Assembly (NCBI RefSeq): GCF_041081105.1
Contig: NZ_CP163528.1
Span: 3,534,001 to 3,598,000 of the forward strand
Source: Promicromonospora sp. Populi
Lineage (GTDB): Bacteria; Actinomycetota; Actinomycetes; Actinomycetales; Cellulomonadaceae
Direction: 5' to 3'
Length of the DNA stretch: 64,000 bases
The translations under genes and the position numbers were made by a program. The notes under the pieces were generated by a model. It ran no database searches and was not told the origin of the DNA. It saw only the letters and a program-made list of their open reading frames with translations. Below, one piece after another: positions 37,460 through 46,200 of the stretch (position 1 is the first letter of the stretch; each line of letters begins with the position of its first letter).

Positions 37460-38464
37460 GTGGCAGGCATCGATGCTGGGGTCGAGCTCGAACGTGAGCT
37501 TGACCTCTTGTCAGGGGTGTCTCCGCTCGCTGCACGAGCACCTCGCGGCACCGGGCTCTACCGCTTCCTCGCAAGTGGTCTCGCCAGCGAGGATTCAGAG
37601 ACTACGCCCAGAGCACCCTTCACTTGGCTGACCGAAGAGCTCATCATCCGCCTAGGCGTCTGGTGGTCTCCGTCTGGATACGCGAGGCTGCCCACGATGA
37701 CTCCGTGGTGCATCCGCGATCGCTCGGCTCGGTACGACCGGGGCCCAGAAAGCTGGGGGGCGCCCCGCCAAGACGGATACTTCCGCGACGACAATTCGAT
37801 CATCAAGAAGCTTCCGCTTCCGCTGAACATCACCACCACACCGGGTCATCGATATGCGGGACGCGCACTCAGTAAGGGCCGTGGTTTCACCGCCTGCCAT
37901 ATCTGGCGGCTACTTGGCGACGGCTACATTGCAGGAGCTGACCCCTGGCTCTACTCCTTCATGCCAAATCTCGTGTGGATCCCCAAGCCGATAGCACCTC
38001 TTACCGATCAGTCGGGCTCTCTCCATATCCAACGGATTCTCAAGCGAACCAGTCTGGCCCTCTATCGCGATGTCATCCCGACAACTGCAACCTCGCCATA
38101 CATTGAGTATGCCTGGTCCCGCCTTAACGAGCCCGAGCTTGGTCGAACCCTTCCGCTCGACCGGCTCTCGCACTTCGATGTGGATGACGCGTTCGTCAAT
38201 CGACGTCTCAAGTATCTGGACAAGTTTGCTGGTGCCGCAGAGTTCGTACTCGATCGCGGCGACGCTCCGTCATATACAGTAAGCAGCCGCTACACCGCAG
38301 GACTACCTCTACTCGAGCGCCATGCCCTTGAGGCGTTCGGTCGGGCGATGACCGACTACGCGGTGGCAGTGAAGACTCCTGCGACCAGCGGCGCCAGTTT
38401 CAGGGTTGATGTCGCCCGCGGAAGCATGGCTGACAAGCCCCCGGCGCTCCGCGACGTGCCGTAG
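37460..38464 (+). CDS. Unrecognised protein of the restriction island
   Basis: A 334-residue soluble protein with no family I can name. Distinct stretches are FTWLTEELIIRLGVWWSPSG, RQDGYFRDDNSIIKKLPLPL, GFTACHIWRLLGDGYIAGAD and YSFMPNLVWIPKPIAPLTDQ. The order D-x-N, His-Trp, Asn-Leu-Val-Trp-x-Pro-Lys recalls nuclease-like folds, but I would not assign one. GTG 37460 is supported by AGGAG 5 nt upstream; an earlier ATG at 37415 would place a palindromic operator inside the gene. Codon use is less GC-rich, like the neighbouring restriction genes. A defence role is inferred from context only. Confidence 0.75.
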   Translation: MAGIDAGVELERELDLLSGVSPLAARAPRGTGLYRFLASGLASEDSETTPRAPFTWLTEELIIRLGVWWSPSGYARLPTMTPWCIRDRSARYDRGPESWGAPRQDGYFRDDNSIIKKLPLPLNITTTPGHRYAGRALSKGRGFTACHIWRLLGDGYIAGADPWLYSFMPNLVWIPKPIAPLTDQSGSLHIQRILKRTSLALYRDVIPTTATSPYIEYAWSRLNEPELGRTLPLDRLSHFDVDDAFVNRRLKYLDKFAGAAEFVLDRGDAPSYTVSSRYTAGLPLLERHALEAFGRAMTDYAVAVKTPATSGASFRVDVARGSMADKPPALRDVP

Positions 38465-38576
38465 CCGACAGCCGTTACTCGCAGAGACGTTGAGGCCGAT
38501 CAGTAGCCCTCCGCGCTCGTAGTAGCGCAGGGTCTGCGTTTTCTGGCACGTGATCCATGACACAGCCTGGGGCGCA

Positions 38577-39566
38577 TCAGCCTCGTACAAGCGCCTGGAG
38601 CTCACCGATCTGGATCTGGGTGCTGTTAGGCAGGGACGTAAAGAGAATCTGGCCGGACTCTCCATTGGTGCTCTGCCACTCGACGATCCAGTGCGACGTT
38701 CCGGTCAGAGTCAGGTTGCCTGCACTGTTGTTCAGATCGGCACCGAATCCACAGGTGGGCGACGGCTCCGCGCTATTGCGGCCGTCGTATGGCGTGCCTG
38801 GTGCGTTGGGGCCATCACACGAAATTGCACCTACCGTGGCGCCGTTCTCAGTGGTCAATGTCCACTCGACACGATCAAGCGTGCCCGTGGCCGTGACGCT
38901 GAGGCCTCCCACGGGCGGAGGAGAGCTTGTGATTGGGCCGGTCGTGTTCAGCGCGGGATTGGCGATCCAGAGCCAGATAGGAAGTCCGATGGTTCCGACC
39001 GAACTAGGCGCGCCGGTGGACGATGGTGGGGTGGAGCCAATCTGGCCCATGGTGAGCTGCATCGCCGCCAAGGCTTCCTGCGCGAGTTGCTCCGCTGAAG
39101 GGCCTGGCGCAGCTGGAGTGGCAGACCAGTAGTACGAGTGCCCCGGGCAGTTCTCGAGATTGCCACCAGCTTCTGCGCAAGCAGGGGTGGTGCACTCAAG
39201 AACGATTCCGTCTCCTGGTAGATGGCCTTCCCACGCCGGGTCGCCAGCAGGAGGCTGCGGACTTGCGTTGCGCACATAGCAGCGGCCATTCCAAGTGCCG
39301 TACTCAGTCGAGCAAGGCACCTCCTCACCGAAACGCTCACACGTCTGAGGGCCGCCGTTGCCGCCGCCATCCTCATCCCCGCCACCGCCGTCCCCGCCAC
39401 CGTCATCTACGCAGGGGACTACGACGCCGTCGGGAAGAGTGGTGGGAGTGCACTCATCTGCGGCTGCACTCGTAACTGGAACGAGCACAGCGAGCACCGT
39501 TATAAGAGCGAACCCTAGAGAAGCGAAGGATCGTCCGAACGTCCGTCTAGTCGTAGACCTCAACAT
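38577..39566 (-). CDS. Secreted Cys-containing protein of unknown function
   Basis: Exported 329-residue protein. A signal peptide (GFALITVLAVLVPVTSAAAD) leads to a Gly/Asp-rich spacer (GGGDGGGGDEDGGGNGG), a Cys-rich segment (FGEEVPCSTEYGTWNGRCYV, then C...C pairs) and a beta-type C-terminus. The piece YYWSATPAAPGPSAEQLAQE, followed by an Ala/Met helix, marks the middle. Its ATG overlaps the stop of the upstream membrane protein by 7 nt, so the two are co-translated. I know no function. Confidence 0.75.
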   Translation of the reverse strand: MLRSTTRRTFGRSFASLGFALITVLAVLVPVTSAAADECTPTTLPDGVVVPCVDDGGGDGGGGDEDGGGNGGPQTCERFGEEVPCSTEYGTWNGRCYVRNASPQPPAGDPAWEGHLPGDGIVLECTTPACAEAGGNLENCPGHSYYWSATPAAPGPSAEQLAQEALAAMQLTMGQIGSTPPSSTGAPSSVGTIGLPIWLWIANPALNTTGPITSSPPPVGGLSVTATGTLDRVEWTLTTENGATVGAISCDGPNAPGTPYDGRNSAEPSPTCGFGADLNNSAGNLTLTGTSHWIVEWQSTNGESGQILFTSLPNSTQIQIGELQALVRG

Positions 39567-40225
39567 GCTTGCTCCGGGTGAGGCACTTGCTCGTTGACGG
39601 TCCAGATGCTGTCAAACCCCTGATGCCGCATCACATAATCGAACCTATAGCGGACGGGTGCACCATCGGAACGAGGAATCGATTCACCGTCGCGCGCGAA
39701 GTTGCGCACCTCGCGAAAGTCAACGCACGCATCGAGATGCACTTCCTCGTTGCCGACGTCCGATGCCTGGTAGCCAGTAACTACCATCTCCTCGACTGAG
39801 GCCGCACCCGTCGTGTACTGCCCCTGCTCGGCAAGGTCCGTGTACGACGTAGCGAGAGGAACCCAGACGTCCGGGTGGCCCCAGAACGGATCAAGTTCGT
39901 CCTCCCAGTCCTCGTAGCCGTTGTTCGCCACCTGCGCCGTCGTCTCGTAGTACTCCACGAGGCGCGCCTTTGCGTCCGCGATGTTCTTCGCCCTGATCTG
40001 CTCGGGCGTCGTCGGCGACGGTGAAGCTGACGGAGCCGGCGGGGTCGAGGGGCTCTCCGATGCGGAGACCGAGGGCGACGATGAACCCGGGCCGGGGATC
40101 GCTCCTTGGAGGCTGTCCGGCTCGAACACTCCCGACCGCACGGCCGCGAACCCGGCCACCGCAATGATCGCGACCCCGATGAGGACGGCGATGGTGCGCG
40201 TGGGCGTGATGGCGGACGAGACCAT
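39560..40225 (-). CDS. Membrane-anchored exported protein, NTF2-like C-terminus possible
   Basis: A 221-residue protein. One N-terminal helix (TIAVLIGVAIIAVAGFAAV) anchors a Ser/Pro-rich stalk and a C-terminal domain. This begins IRAKNIADAKARLVEYYETT and ends FDYVMRHQGFDSIWTVNEQV; the pattern of one helix pair then beta strands recalls NTF2-like folds. ATG 40225 has GGGAG 7 nt upstream. The gene overlaps the secreted-protein gene downstream. A copy of the GTTGCGTATACGCAAC palindrome lies 183 bp upstream. Confidence 0.75.
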   Translation of the reverse strand: MVSSAITPTRTIAVLIGVAIIAVAGFAAVRSGVFEPDSLQGAIPGPGSSSPSVSASESPSTPPAPSASPSPTTPEQIRAKNIADAKARLVEYYETTAQVANNGYEDWEDELDPFWGHPDVWVPLATSYTDLAEQGQYTTGAASVEEMVVTGYQASDVGNEEVHLDACVDFREVRNFARDGESIPRSDGAPVRYRFDYVMRHQGFDSIWTVNEQVPHPEQAC

Positions 40226-40407
40226 CGGCAACTCCCTCAACTTCGGGCAGAACTCAGTGAACACGACCGAAACCAAGGGTGCGCCACATCCGTCTTCTCG
40301 GCAAGGTGCTTCCGTGATAATTCACAACATCCCGCCAACGTATGACAACGACGGTCCACGGTCCTGTCATGGTCTGGCCTCACGACCGCCTAGCCTCATG
40401 TGGTTTC

Positions 40408-40423
40408 GTTGCGTATACGCAAC
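40408..40423. promoter_or_regulatory. 16-bp palindrome, operator copy 2
   Basis: GTTGCGTATACGCAAC, perfect over 16 bp, lies between the divergent genes at 40225 (minus) and 40514 (plus). It could control either or both. Confidence 0.7.
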
Positions 40424-40513
40424 TCGGGTGGCGGATGCCGCAATCCCTCTACAGGCTTGCCGTATGAGCCTTCACACACCCCCACATAAGCCCAGCCGTA
40501 AGGGCGGTGGACG

Positions 40514-41038
40514 ATGAGCATGTTCCGGAGCATCGACTTCCAGCCCGAGGGATTCGAGGATCTCATTGGCGAACTCGTCGACTCCATCCGACGCACGTTC
40601 ACGGGCATCGTGGTGGACCATCTCGAGGACCTGCTGGCCGTGCCGAACCGGCGCATGTGCATGGTCGACCGGCACATACGAATCACCGAGGACGACCGCG
40701 ACTACACCGTCGATCTGCTGCTCTTCCACGTCACTCAGATGCGCTACATCGCCATCCAGGTCCAGGTCGGCAGGTTCGACCCCGCCCTCGTCGCGCGTGC
40801 CCGCTACACCCTGGACCTCGTGGACGACCTGGTCCGCGTCCCCGAAGCCCACGGTGCGACCGTCGGCGTACTGCTCTGTACTGATGCCGCGGCCGACCAG
40901 GAGGCCGGACCCATCGCCATCACGCTCTACGACGGACTCTCTCCCACCGAACAGACTGAGCTGCCGCTCTCCATCGAGCTCACCGCCATGATCGACCGCT
41001 GTCTCGACTCCACCGACGCCATGGATCCCGCGCCCTGA
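40514..41038 (+). CDS. Stand-alone YhcG-like PD-(D/E)XK domain lacking catalytic residues
   Basis: A 174-residue protein matching the C-terminal nuclease domain of the YhcG/DUF1016 family: NRRMCMVDRHIRITEDDRDY, then TVDLLLFHVTQMRYIAIQVQ, VGRFDPALVARARYTLDLVD and ATVGVLLC. Family members have VDLLFYH and then an E-L-K strand. Here Asp67 is kept but E and K are both Gln (Gln82, Gln84), each one base from the catalytic codon (CAG versus GAG or AAG). The usual N-terminal DUF1016 domain is missing. ATG 40514 has GGTGG upstream. It is probably a non-cutting binding or decoy protein. Confidence 0.75.
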   Translation: MSMFRSIDFQPEGFEDLIGELVDSIRRTFTGIVVDHLEDLLAVPNRRMCMVDRHIRITEDDRDYTVDLLLFHVTQMRYIAIQVQVGRFDPALVARARYTLDLVDDLVRVPEAHGATVGVLLCTDAAADQEAGPIAITLYDGLSPTEQTELPLSIELTAMIDRCLDSTDAMDPAP

Positions 41039-41052
41039 TGACCGGGCGCGAC

Positions 41053-41107
41053 TGACCATGCGGTTGCTGCCAGTCCGGACTTGGCCCTGGCAGCAACCGC
41101 ATGGTCA
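41053..41107. terminator. 21-bp perfect-stem bidirectional terminator
   Basis: Arms 41053-41073 and 41087-41107 pair over 21 bp (start TGACCATGCGGTTGCTGCC), loop 13 nt. It separates the YhcG-like gene and the convergent PKD-type gene. Confidence 0.85.
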
Positions 41108-41124
41108 TTTGGCTTCCGGCAGGA

Positions 41125-41997
41125 TCAACCGCCGTACAGGTCCTCCACCAACCGAGCCCGCGCTTCAAGGATCTCCAGGCTGTCGGACGACGACACCGTG
41201 GTCGCCTCTCCCGGCACGTCCCGCCAGGTGGGGTCGCCGGCCAAACGGAACTGGCCGTGCCAGGTCGTCGTGAGCGAGATGGTCGCCACGCCCGTCTTCG
41301 CGTAGGCGTGAGCGATGGTGTGTGCCGGGTACGGGGCACCTGGATCGGTTGTGGCCAGGGGCGCTGAATCGTCGCCGAAATCCCAGGAGTAGCTGCTCGG
41401 GACCGCCTTGATATCGACCGGGATGCCGAACAGCTCTGTGCTTATCGTTCGGGGATCCCGATCGGTGTACGCGATGGTGTCGACGTTGACGAGTGTCCAT
41501 CCGTTCGGCGGCTGCACGATCACCTCCGATGGAGTGATCTGCATCTCCTGGAAAGCACGCGCGGCGGCAGCCGGGATGTCGATCTGTTGGCGCTGCTCGG
41601 CGAGGCAGGACTCGGCTTCGACGAGCTCAGCGTCGGTCCACTCGCCGGACTCGCGGCGCTGCTCGAAGAGGGCGCCCACCGCCTGCTCGTCTTCCTCGCA
41701 CTCGATTCCGGCGTAGGCGAGCTGATGGCCCTCATCGCAGGAGTCGGCGAGTGCGGTGGCGCCGCTGAGGTCCCGCAGGAAGCACAAGGCGGGAGTGACG
41801 CGCCATTGGCGTATGGGTGGCGCGGGCGACGCAGCCGATGATCGTGTAATCGCTCCAGGTTCTACAGGTGCGGGTCGCGGCGGCAACTCGGCCGACACTC
41901 GGACCGTGTCCTGGTCGCTTTGCCCCTCAATATCACCCAGACCTCCTGGCGGGGTCGCCAGGGCGACTGCCAGAACGAGCGACGTCACGCCGATCAT
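41125..41997 (-). CDS. Secreted PKD-domain protein
   Basis: Exported 290-residue protein. After a signal peptide (IGVTSLVLAVALATPPGG) there is a Cys-containing region (ALCFLRDLSGATALADSCDE) and a helix with AAAARAFQEMQITPSEV. A PKD-like beta domain follows: VPSSYSWDFGDDSAPLATTD, then HTIAHAYAKTGVATISLTTT. I chose ATG 41997, with AGGAG 7 nt upstream; it also overlaps the stop of the preceding lipoprotein gene (ATGA). It probably lies at the cell surface; partner unknown. Confidence 0.8.
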   Translation of the reverse strand: MIGVTSLVLAVALATPPGGLGDIEGQSDQDTVRVSAELPPRPAPVEPGAITRSSAASPAPPIRQWRVTPALCFLRDLSGATALADSCDEGHQLAYAGIECEEDEQAVGALFEQRRESGEWTDAELVEAESCLAEQRQQIDIPAAAARAFQEMQITPSEVIVQPPNGWTLVNVDTIAYTDRDPRTISTELFGIPVDIKAVPSSYSWDFGDDSAPLATTDPGAPYPAHTIAHAYAKTGVATISLTTTWHGQFRLAGDPTWRDVPGEATTVSSSDSLEILEARARLVEDLYGG

Positions 41998-42593
41998 TGG
42001 TCGGCTCCTGGAATCGGGGCGACTGTAACGACCACCCATTCACCGTCCCTAGTCCCCATCTCGACCCTGCGATCGAATCTCTTGGATTCAACGGAGTAGA
42101 TCTCGTCCCCGTTAGGTCCTGTGATCCGAGAAGGTGCCTGTGAGATCTCGGTGTCCAGCGGGTAGATCCCAGTGACTTCGTCGCGCATGTAGACCTGCGT
42201 CACTGACAGCGACGACTCACCGCCCGCGTATGCCCAGCCCTCCTCATCGATCTCGTTGGCCTGCTCAAGCGCTTCCTCGCAGAACCCGCACGCCTGGTGC
42301 GACATCGCCTCGAACTCCTCCGTGTCCCCCGTCGCCATCACGTACGGGTAGAGCTCGATGAAGTACTCCGCCGCAACCGCCGCCCCCTCCGCGTCGTCGC
42401 GGTCCATCGCGGCCGGCCGCTCCGGCTTCGCCGGCAGCGACGAGGACACGGACGGGCTCGCAGACGCCGTCGGCGTCGGATCGCCGGTCGCGGAGCCAGA
42501 GGCGTCGGGATCCGGCGTCGGGCCCGTGCAAGCCGACAACACCAGGCCCGCCGCGACGACCAGCCCCACCGTGCGCATCACCACGTCGCTCAT
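41994..42593 (-). CDS. DUF6318-like surface lipoprotein
   Basis: A 199-residue lipoprotein: signal helix VMRTVGLVVAAGLVLSACTG with a clear lipobox (L-S-A-C), a Ser/Pro/Ala stalk, then RPAAMDRDDAEGAAVAAEYF, IELYPYVMATGDTEEFEAMS and a Cys pair in HQACGFCEEAL. This matches the actinobacterial DUF6318 lipoprotein type; no function is established. ATG 42593 has GGGG 6 nt upstream; ATG 42599 is an alternative. The third palindrome copy lies 27 bp upstream. The stop overlaps the PKD gene's start. Confidence 0.8.
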   Translation of the reverse strand: MSDVVMRTVGLVVAAGLVLSACTGPTPDPDASGSATGDPTPTASASPSVSSSLPAKPERPAAMDRDDAEGAAVAAEYFIELYPYVMATGDTEEFEAMSHQACGFCEEALEQANEIDEEGWAYAGGESSLSVTQVYMRDEVTGIYPLDTEISQAPSRITGPNGDEIYSVESKRFDRRVEMGTRDGEWVVVTVAPIPGADQ

Positions 42594-42619
42594 CCGCATC
42601 CCCCGCCGCTCAGACCCCA

Positions 42620-42639
42620 CCGTTGCGTATCCGCAACGG
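42620..42639 (-). promoter_or_regulatory. 20-bp near-palindrome, operator copy 3
   Basis: Core GTTGCGTATCCGCAAC differs from the other two copies by one base, and two G-C pairs extend it on each side. It lies 27 bp upstream of the lipoprotein start, where a repressor would overlap the promoter. Confidence 0.65.
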
Positions 42640-42825
42640 CCGATAAAAACGCTAGCCGGGCCCCTGTGATCCGGAAAGTGGGCCCTGTGGAAAACCTGGC
42701 CCAAGGGAGGCTCCGCCAGGCGCTCAGCGCGGAACATCGTGCGCGAACGATCGCCATCCACACCTATCGGTATCTTTTATGCGCATTGAGTGGCGGATCG
42801 TGAGATTGCTCTACACACTGGTGCC

Positions 42826-42888
42826 ATGACATCTCACCACACCGCCGTCGAGCCGGCCGCACCCACGCAGAGACCGAGACCCTCGTGA
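42826..42888 (+). CDS. Possible 20-residue upstream peptide
   Basis: ATG 42826 opens MTSHHTAVEPAAPTQRPRPS and stops in a GTGA overlap with the next gene's GTG start. No strong ribosome site. It may be a coupling leader for a gene that itself lacks a good ribosome site. Confidence 0.3.
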   Translation: MTSHHTAVEPAAPTQRPRPS

Positions 42889-43091
42889 ACAGGTACACCG
42901 CGGTCGCGTACCGCGACGAGAGGCACTGGACGCTGCGCGCGATCGGCGTCCCCGGGGCAGTCACCCAGGCCACGTTCCTGGACGACGCCGAAACCGCCCT
43001 GCGCACGCTGCTCGCGCGCCTCACCGGTGAGGACGTCGACAGCTTCGCCATCGACCTCGCGCCGATCCCGGGACCCGGTGGGTTCGACTGA
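42885..43091 (+). CDS. Small HicB-like protein
   Basis: A 68-residue protein, YTAVAYRDERHWTLRAIGVP then AVTQATFLDDAETALRTLLA. The alternation of a Trp-containing beta hairpin and a helix resembles the partial RNase-H fold of HicB antitoxins. No HicA toxin is adjacent and there is no DNA-binding tail, so it may be an orphan. GTG 42885 overlaps the stop of a 20-codon frame. A hairpin follows. Confidence 0.55.
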   Translation: MNRYTAVAYRDERHWTLRAIGVPGAVTQATFLDDAETALRTLLARLTGEDVDSFAIDLAPIPGPGGFD

Positions 43092-43118
43092 ACGCACACA
43101 AGCCGACGGCACATAAGA

Positions 43119-43163
43119 GATGTGTTGCGGTGCATCGACGTTGTCTACGCACCGCAACACATC
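43119..43163. terminator. Bidirectional terminator after the HicB-like gene
   Basis: GATGTGTTGCGGTGC (43119-43133) pairs perfectly with GCACCGCAACACATC (43149-43163), loop 15 nt. It lies between the HicB-like gene and the convergent end of the tad operon. Confidence 0.8.
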
Positions 43164-43202
43164 CCACCGAATACCTGTCTCCGCCGGCGCGGTCGGCCGA
43201 GC

Positions 43203-46200
43203 TCAGCGCCCGCTACGCTCCCGACGCCGCTCCTGCTCGTCCACCTGGGCCAGCAGCTCCTCGGTGTCGGGCTCGGGCTCCATGGAGAGCTGCTCCAGGT
43301 GGTCCCGCAGCCGGTCCACGAGGCGGCCCACCGCGTCCCGCCGCCCGGAGGCGATCTCCGCGCGGATGCCGTTGCGCCAGGACCGCTCGTCCACGGGGTC
43401 GGCGAGCCGCCCCACCTGCGAGGCGTGCCGGGCCATCGCCACGTCGCCCGCCAGCAGCGCGCGGCGCGCCACCTCGTGGGAGACGTCGACCACGCCCGAC
43501 GAGATCGTGTGCATCAGCTGCTCCGCCCACGCGTACTTGCGCAGCGGCACACCCTCGAACGGTCGCCCGCGCACCATGTCCAGCGCGGCGAGCAGGTCCG
43601 GCGTCGGCGTCTGCGAGAGGTCGGGGCCGACCAGGTCGCAGAACAGGTGCCAGTCGGTCCGGACCCCACGCAGCCGGTAGCCGGCGGACTCGAGGTCGGC
43701 CTGGCCGCCGTCGTCCGTGGACCAGTAGCGCGGCAGGTGCTCGTGGCCGGACGGGTCGGTGCCCAGCCAGCGTCGGGCGCGCGAGACGGCGGACCGGCGG
43801 GTCGCGAGATTCGGCTCACGGGACGGCCACAGCGCCTTCGAGATGTCCGACCCGCGCGAACCCGGGTGGAACGCGAGGAACGCGATCAGCTCGGTCGCCT
43901 GCCGCTGGTGCGTTGTCGGCAGCTCGACGCCGGTCGTCCCGGCGAGCTCCACGCTCCCCAGCACGCGCACAACAGGAGCGGTGACCTCGGCAGGCGCGAC
44001 CCGCGATCCGACGTCGACCCCCGAGACAACCGGCGTACCCAGCGGCGGTGTCGCGACACTCACGGCGGCCGTCGCCCACGGGGCGAAGCCCGCAGGAACC
44101 GCAACCGGCGCAGTCGAACCACCCGACGGCCCAGAGACGTAGCCCGGCGTCGGCGCAAGACCATCCGCATGGCCGCCCCCGACGTCCGAATCCGCGGCAC
44201 CAGCGCGGACAACGTCCATCGGGATCTCCTCCAGCGTCGGTTCGGTGCGATCGATCGACCGGCTCCACGTGGGGCCGGGCGCGGTCTCGGGTTCGGCCAG
44301 CAAGGCCAGGGCTTGCGCGTAGGTAGCGGCGTCGAGCTGTTGCGGACGCACGGCGACATAGGCGGGCGTGAGGATGCCGCGTGTGGTGTCGCCGTTGGTG
44401 AGCTCGCCGGTCAGGTCGAGCACCCAGTCGCCGACCTCCGCGCTGGAGGTCACCGCCGCGATCCCCACCCCGGGCACCCGTTCGACCAGGCTCTCCAGCT
44501 TGGCGCGCTCGGCGAGGCCGAGCCGCTCACCGACGAGCAGGATCTCTGGCGTCCAGGCGTCGGTCGCCAGCCCCCGGCCGCGCGCGTCGGCGACGGACGT
44601 GGCACCGACCTGGGCGAGCGTCCGGTCGACGTCGTCGGCGCGGGCCTCGAGCTCGCGGATGATCCCCGCCAGGCTGGCGACGTGCCGCACCCGGCCGGTG
44701 TCGACCACACCCGGCAGCTCGCCGAGCGCGCCGACGACGGTGACCTGCAGGTCGTCCGCCCAGAGGCTGGTGGCCAGCTCGATCGCGAGCGCCGCGAGCG
44801 TGGCCTGCGCATCGGCGTCCGTGCCGCGGATGTCGAGGCACGCGAGGTTCTCGAGATCGAGCATGAGGTGCGTGTCCTCGTCGTCGTGGCCGACGGTGAC
44901 CAGCGCCGGGTAGGGCGCCTCGCCGTCGGCCTCGATCCCGACCGACTCGGCCGGACCGGCGACCGAACCGACCCGCGACGCGTCCTCGGCGTCGCCGGCC
45001 GCGAGCTGCCACACGAACCTGTCGGTGGTGCTGGCCCAGGGTTCAGGCAGGTCGGCGGGACGGTCGAGGTAGAGCTCGACGAACTCGCCGCTCTTCAGCC
45101 GCGCGATGCGCACTCCCGGCAGCGGCAGGTCACGTTCGCGGTGCCACTGCGCGAGGCTGCGCAGCGCGCGGTCGACCTGGCTGCGACCGAACGGGTCCTC
45201 GACGGTCCGCAGATCACGTTCGAGCGCGCCCGCCGGAGTGTCCGGCCCTGGTACGACGACGGTCTCGCCGGGCTCACGACCCTTGCGCGCGCGGAGCCGC
45301 TTCACGGCAACCAGCGCGATCAGCCCCGCCGCGAGCAGCGCGCCGATCCCGGCCGCCGTGCGGATCCCGACCGACTCCTCGAGCTCGTCGCCGATGTCGG
45401 ACACGACATCTGATACGACGTCGGTGGCCGAGTCGAGCAGGGACTCTTCGCCCCCGCTCGCCGCGCCGACAACGTCCGCAGCGCCCGCGATGCTCGCACT
45501 CGCAACGCTCGCCACGCTGGCGCCCATGATGCCGACGCCCGCGGTGCTCGCACCCGCCGCGGCAACCGGCCCGGCAACCGGCCCGGCACTTGCAGCGGCG
45601 TCAGGCTCAACTCCCACCGCCGCAGACGACTCGATGGCAACCTCAGGAGCGCCCTCCCCGACGACCGGGTCGTCGCCGTCGATCTCGTCAGGCAGCACCT
45701 CCTCGGTCAGCACGCCGCCGACGGCGGTGCCGGTCACGTCGGTCCCAGTCGCGTCAGTCCCGGCCACCTCAGACTCCGGAGCGCTGCCCGAGGTAGTCCC
45801 GCTGCCCGACGACGTCTCCTCCGCAGCCGGCTCCTCCGGCTCGCCCTGCGGCATAAGGCTTTGCCCGAAGAGCTCGTCGGCGATCAGCCCCTCCCCGGGA
45901 ATGGACTCGTCCGGCCCGCCGCCCTGCGATGCTGGCTCGTCCGGCTCCAGGTTCGGGTCGTTCTGGAGGTCCTCGGGTGTGACCTCGTCGTACAGGGGCT
46001 CCGGCGCATCCCGGGGCGCGGGCGGCGCCTGCGGAACGAGGATCCCCTCCGCCGTCTCCTCGGGAGCGGGATCCTGGGTGCTGAGCCCGGCCGTGCCGGT
46101 CCCGGCGTCCGCGGGGTCGCTCGTGTTGGCACTGTCCTGTTCGGAGTCGGACTCCTTGGGCGGCGCGTTCTGCCCGACGCGGTTCGGCTCCGCCGCGGAG

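Noticed and set aside
38465..38576. Terminator sought between the unknown island gene and the convergent secreted protein
   Set aside because: CCCT...AGGG near 38507-38532 pairs with several mismatches; too weak to call.
43122..45413. A 763-codon plus-strand frame opposite the LysM-BTAD gene
   Set aside because: Low-complexity Arg/Gly/Val shadow; the minus-strand frame has clear BTAD and winged-helix motifs.
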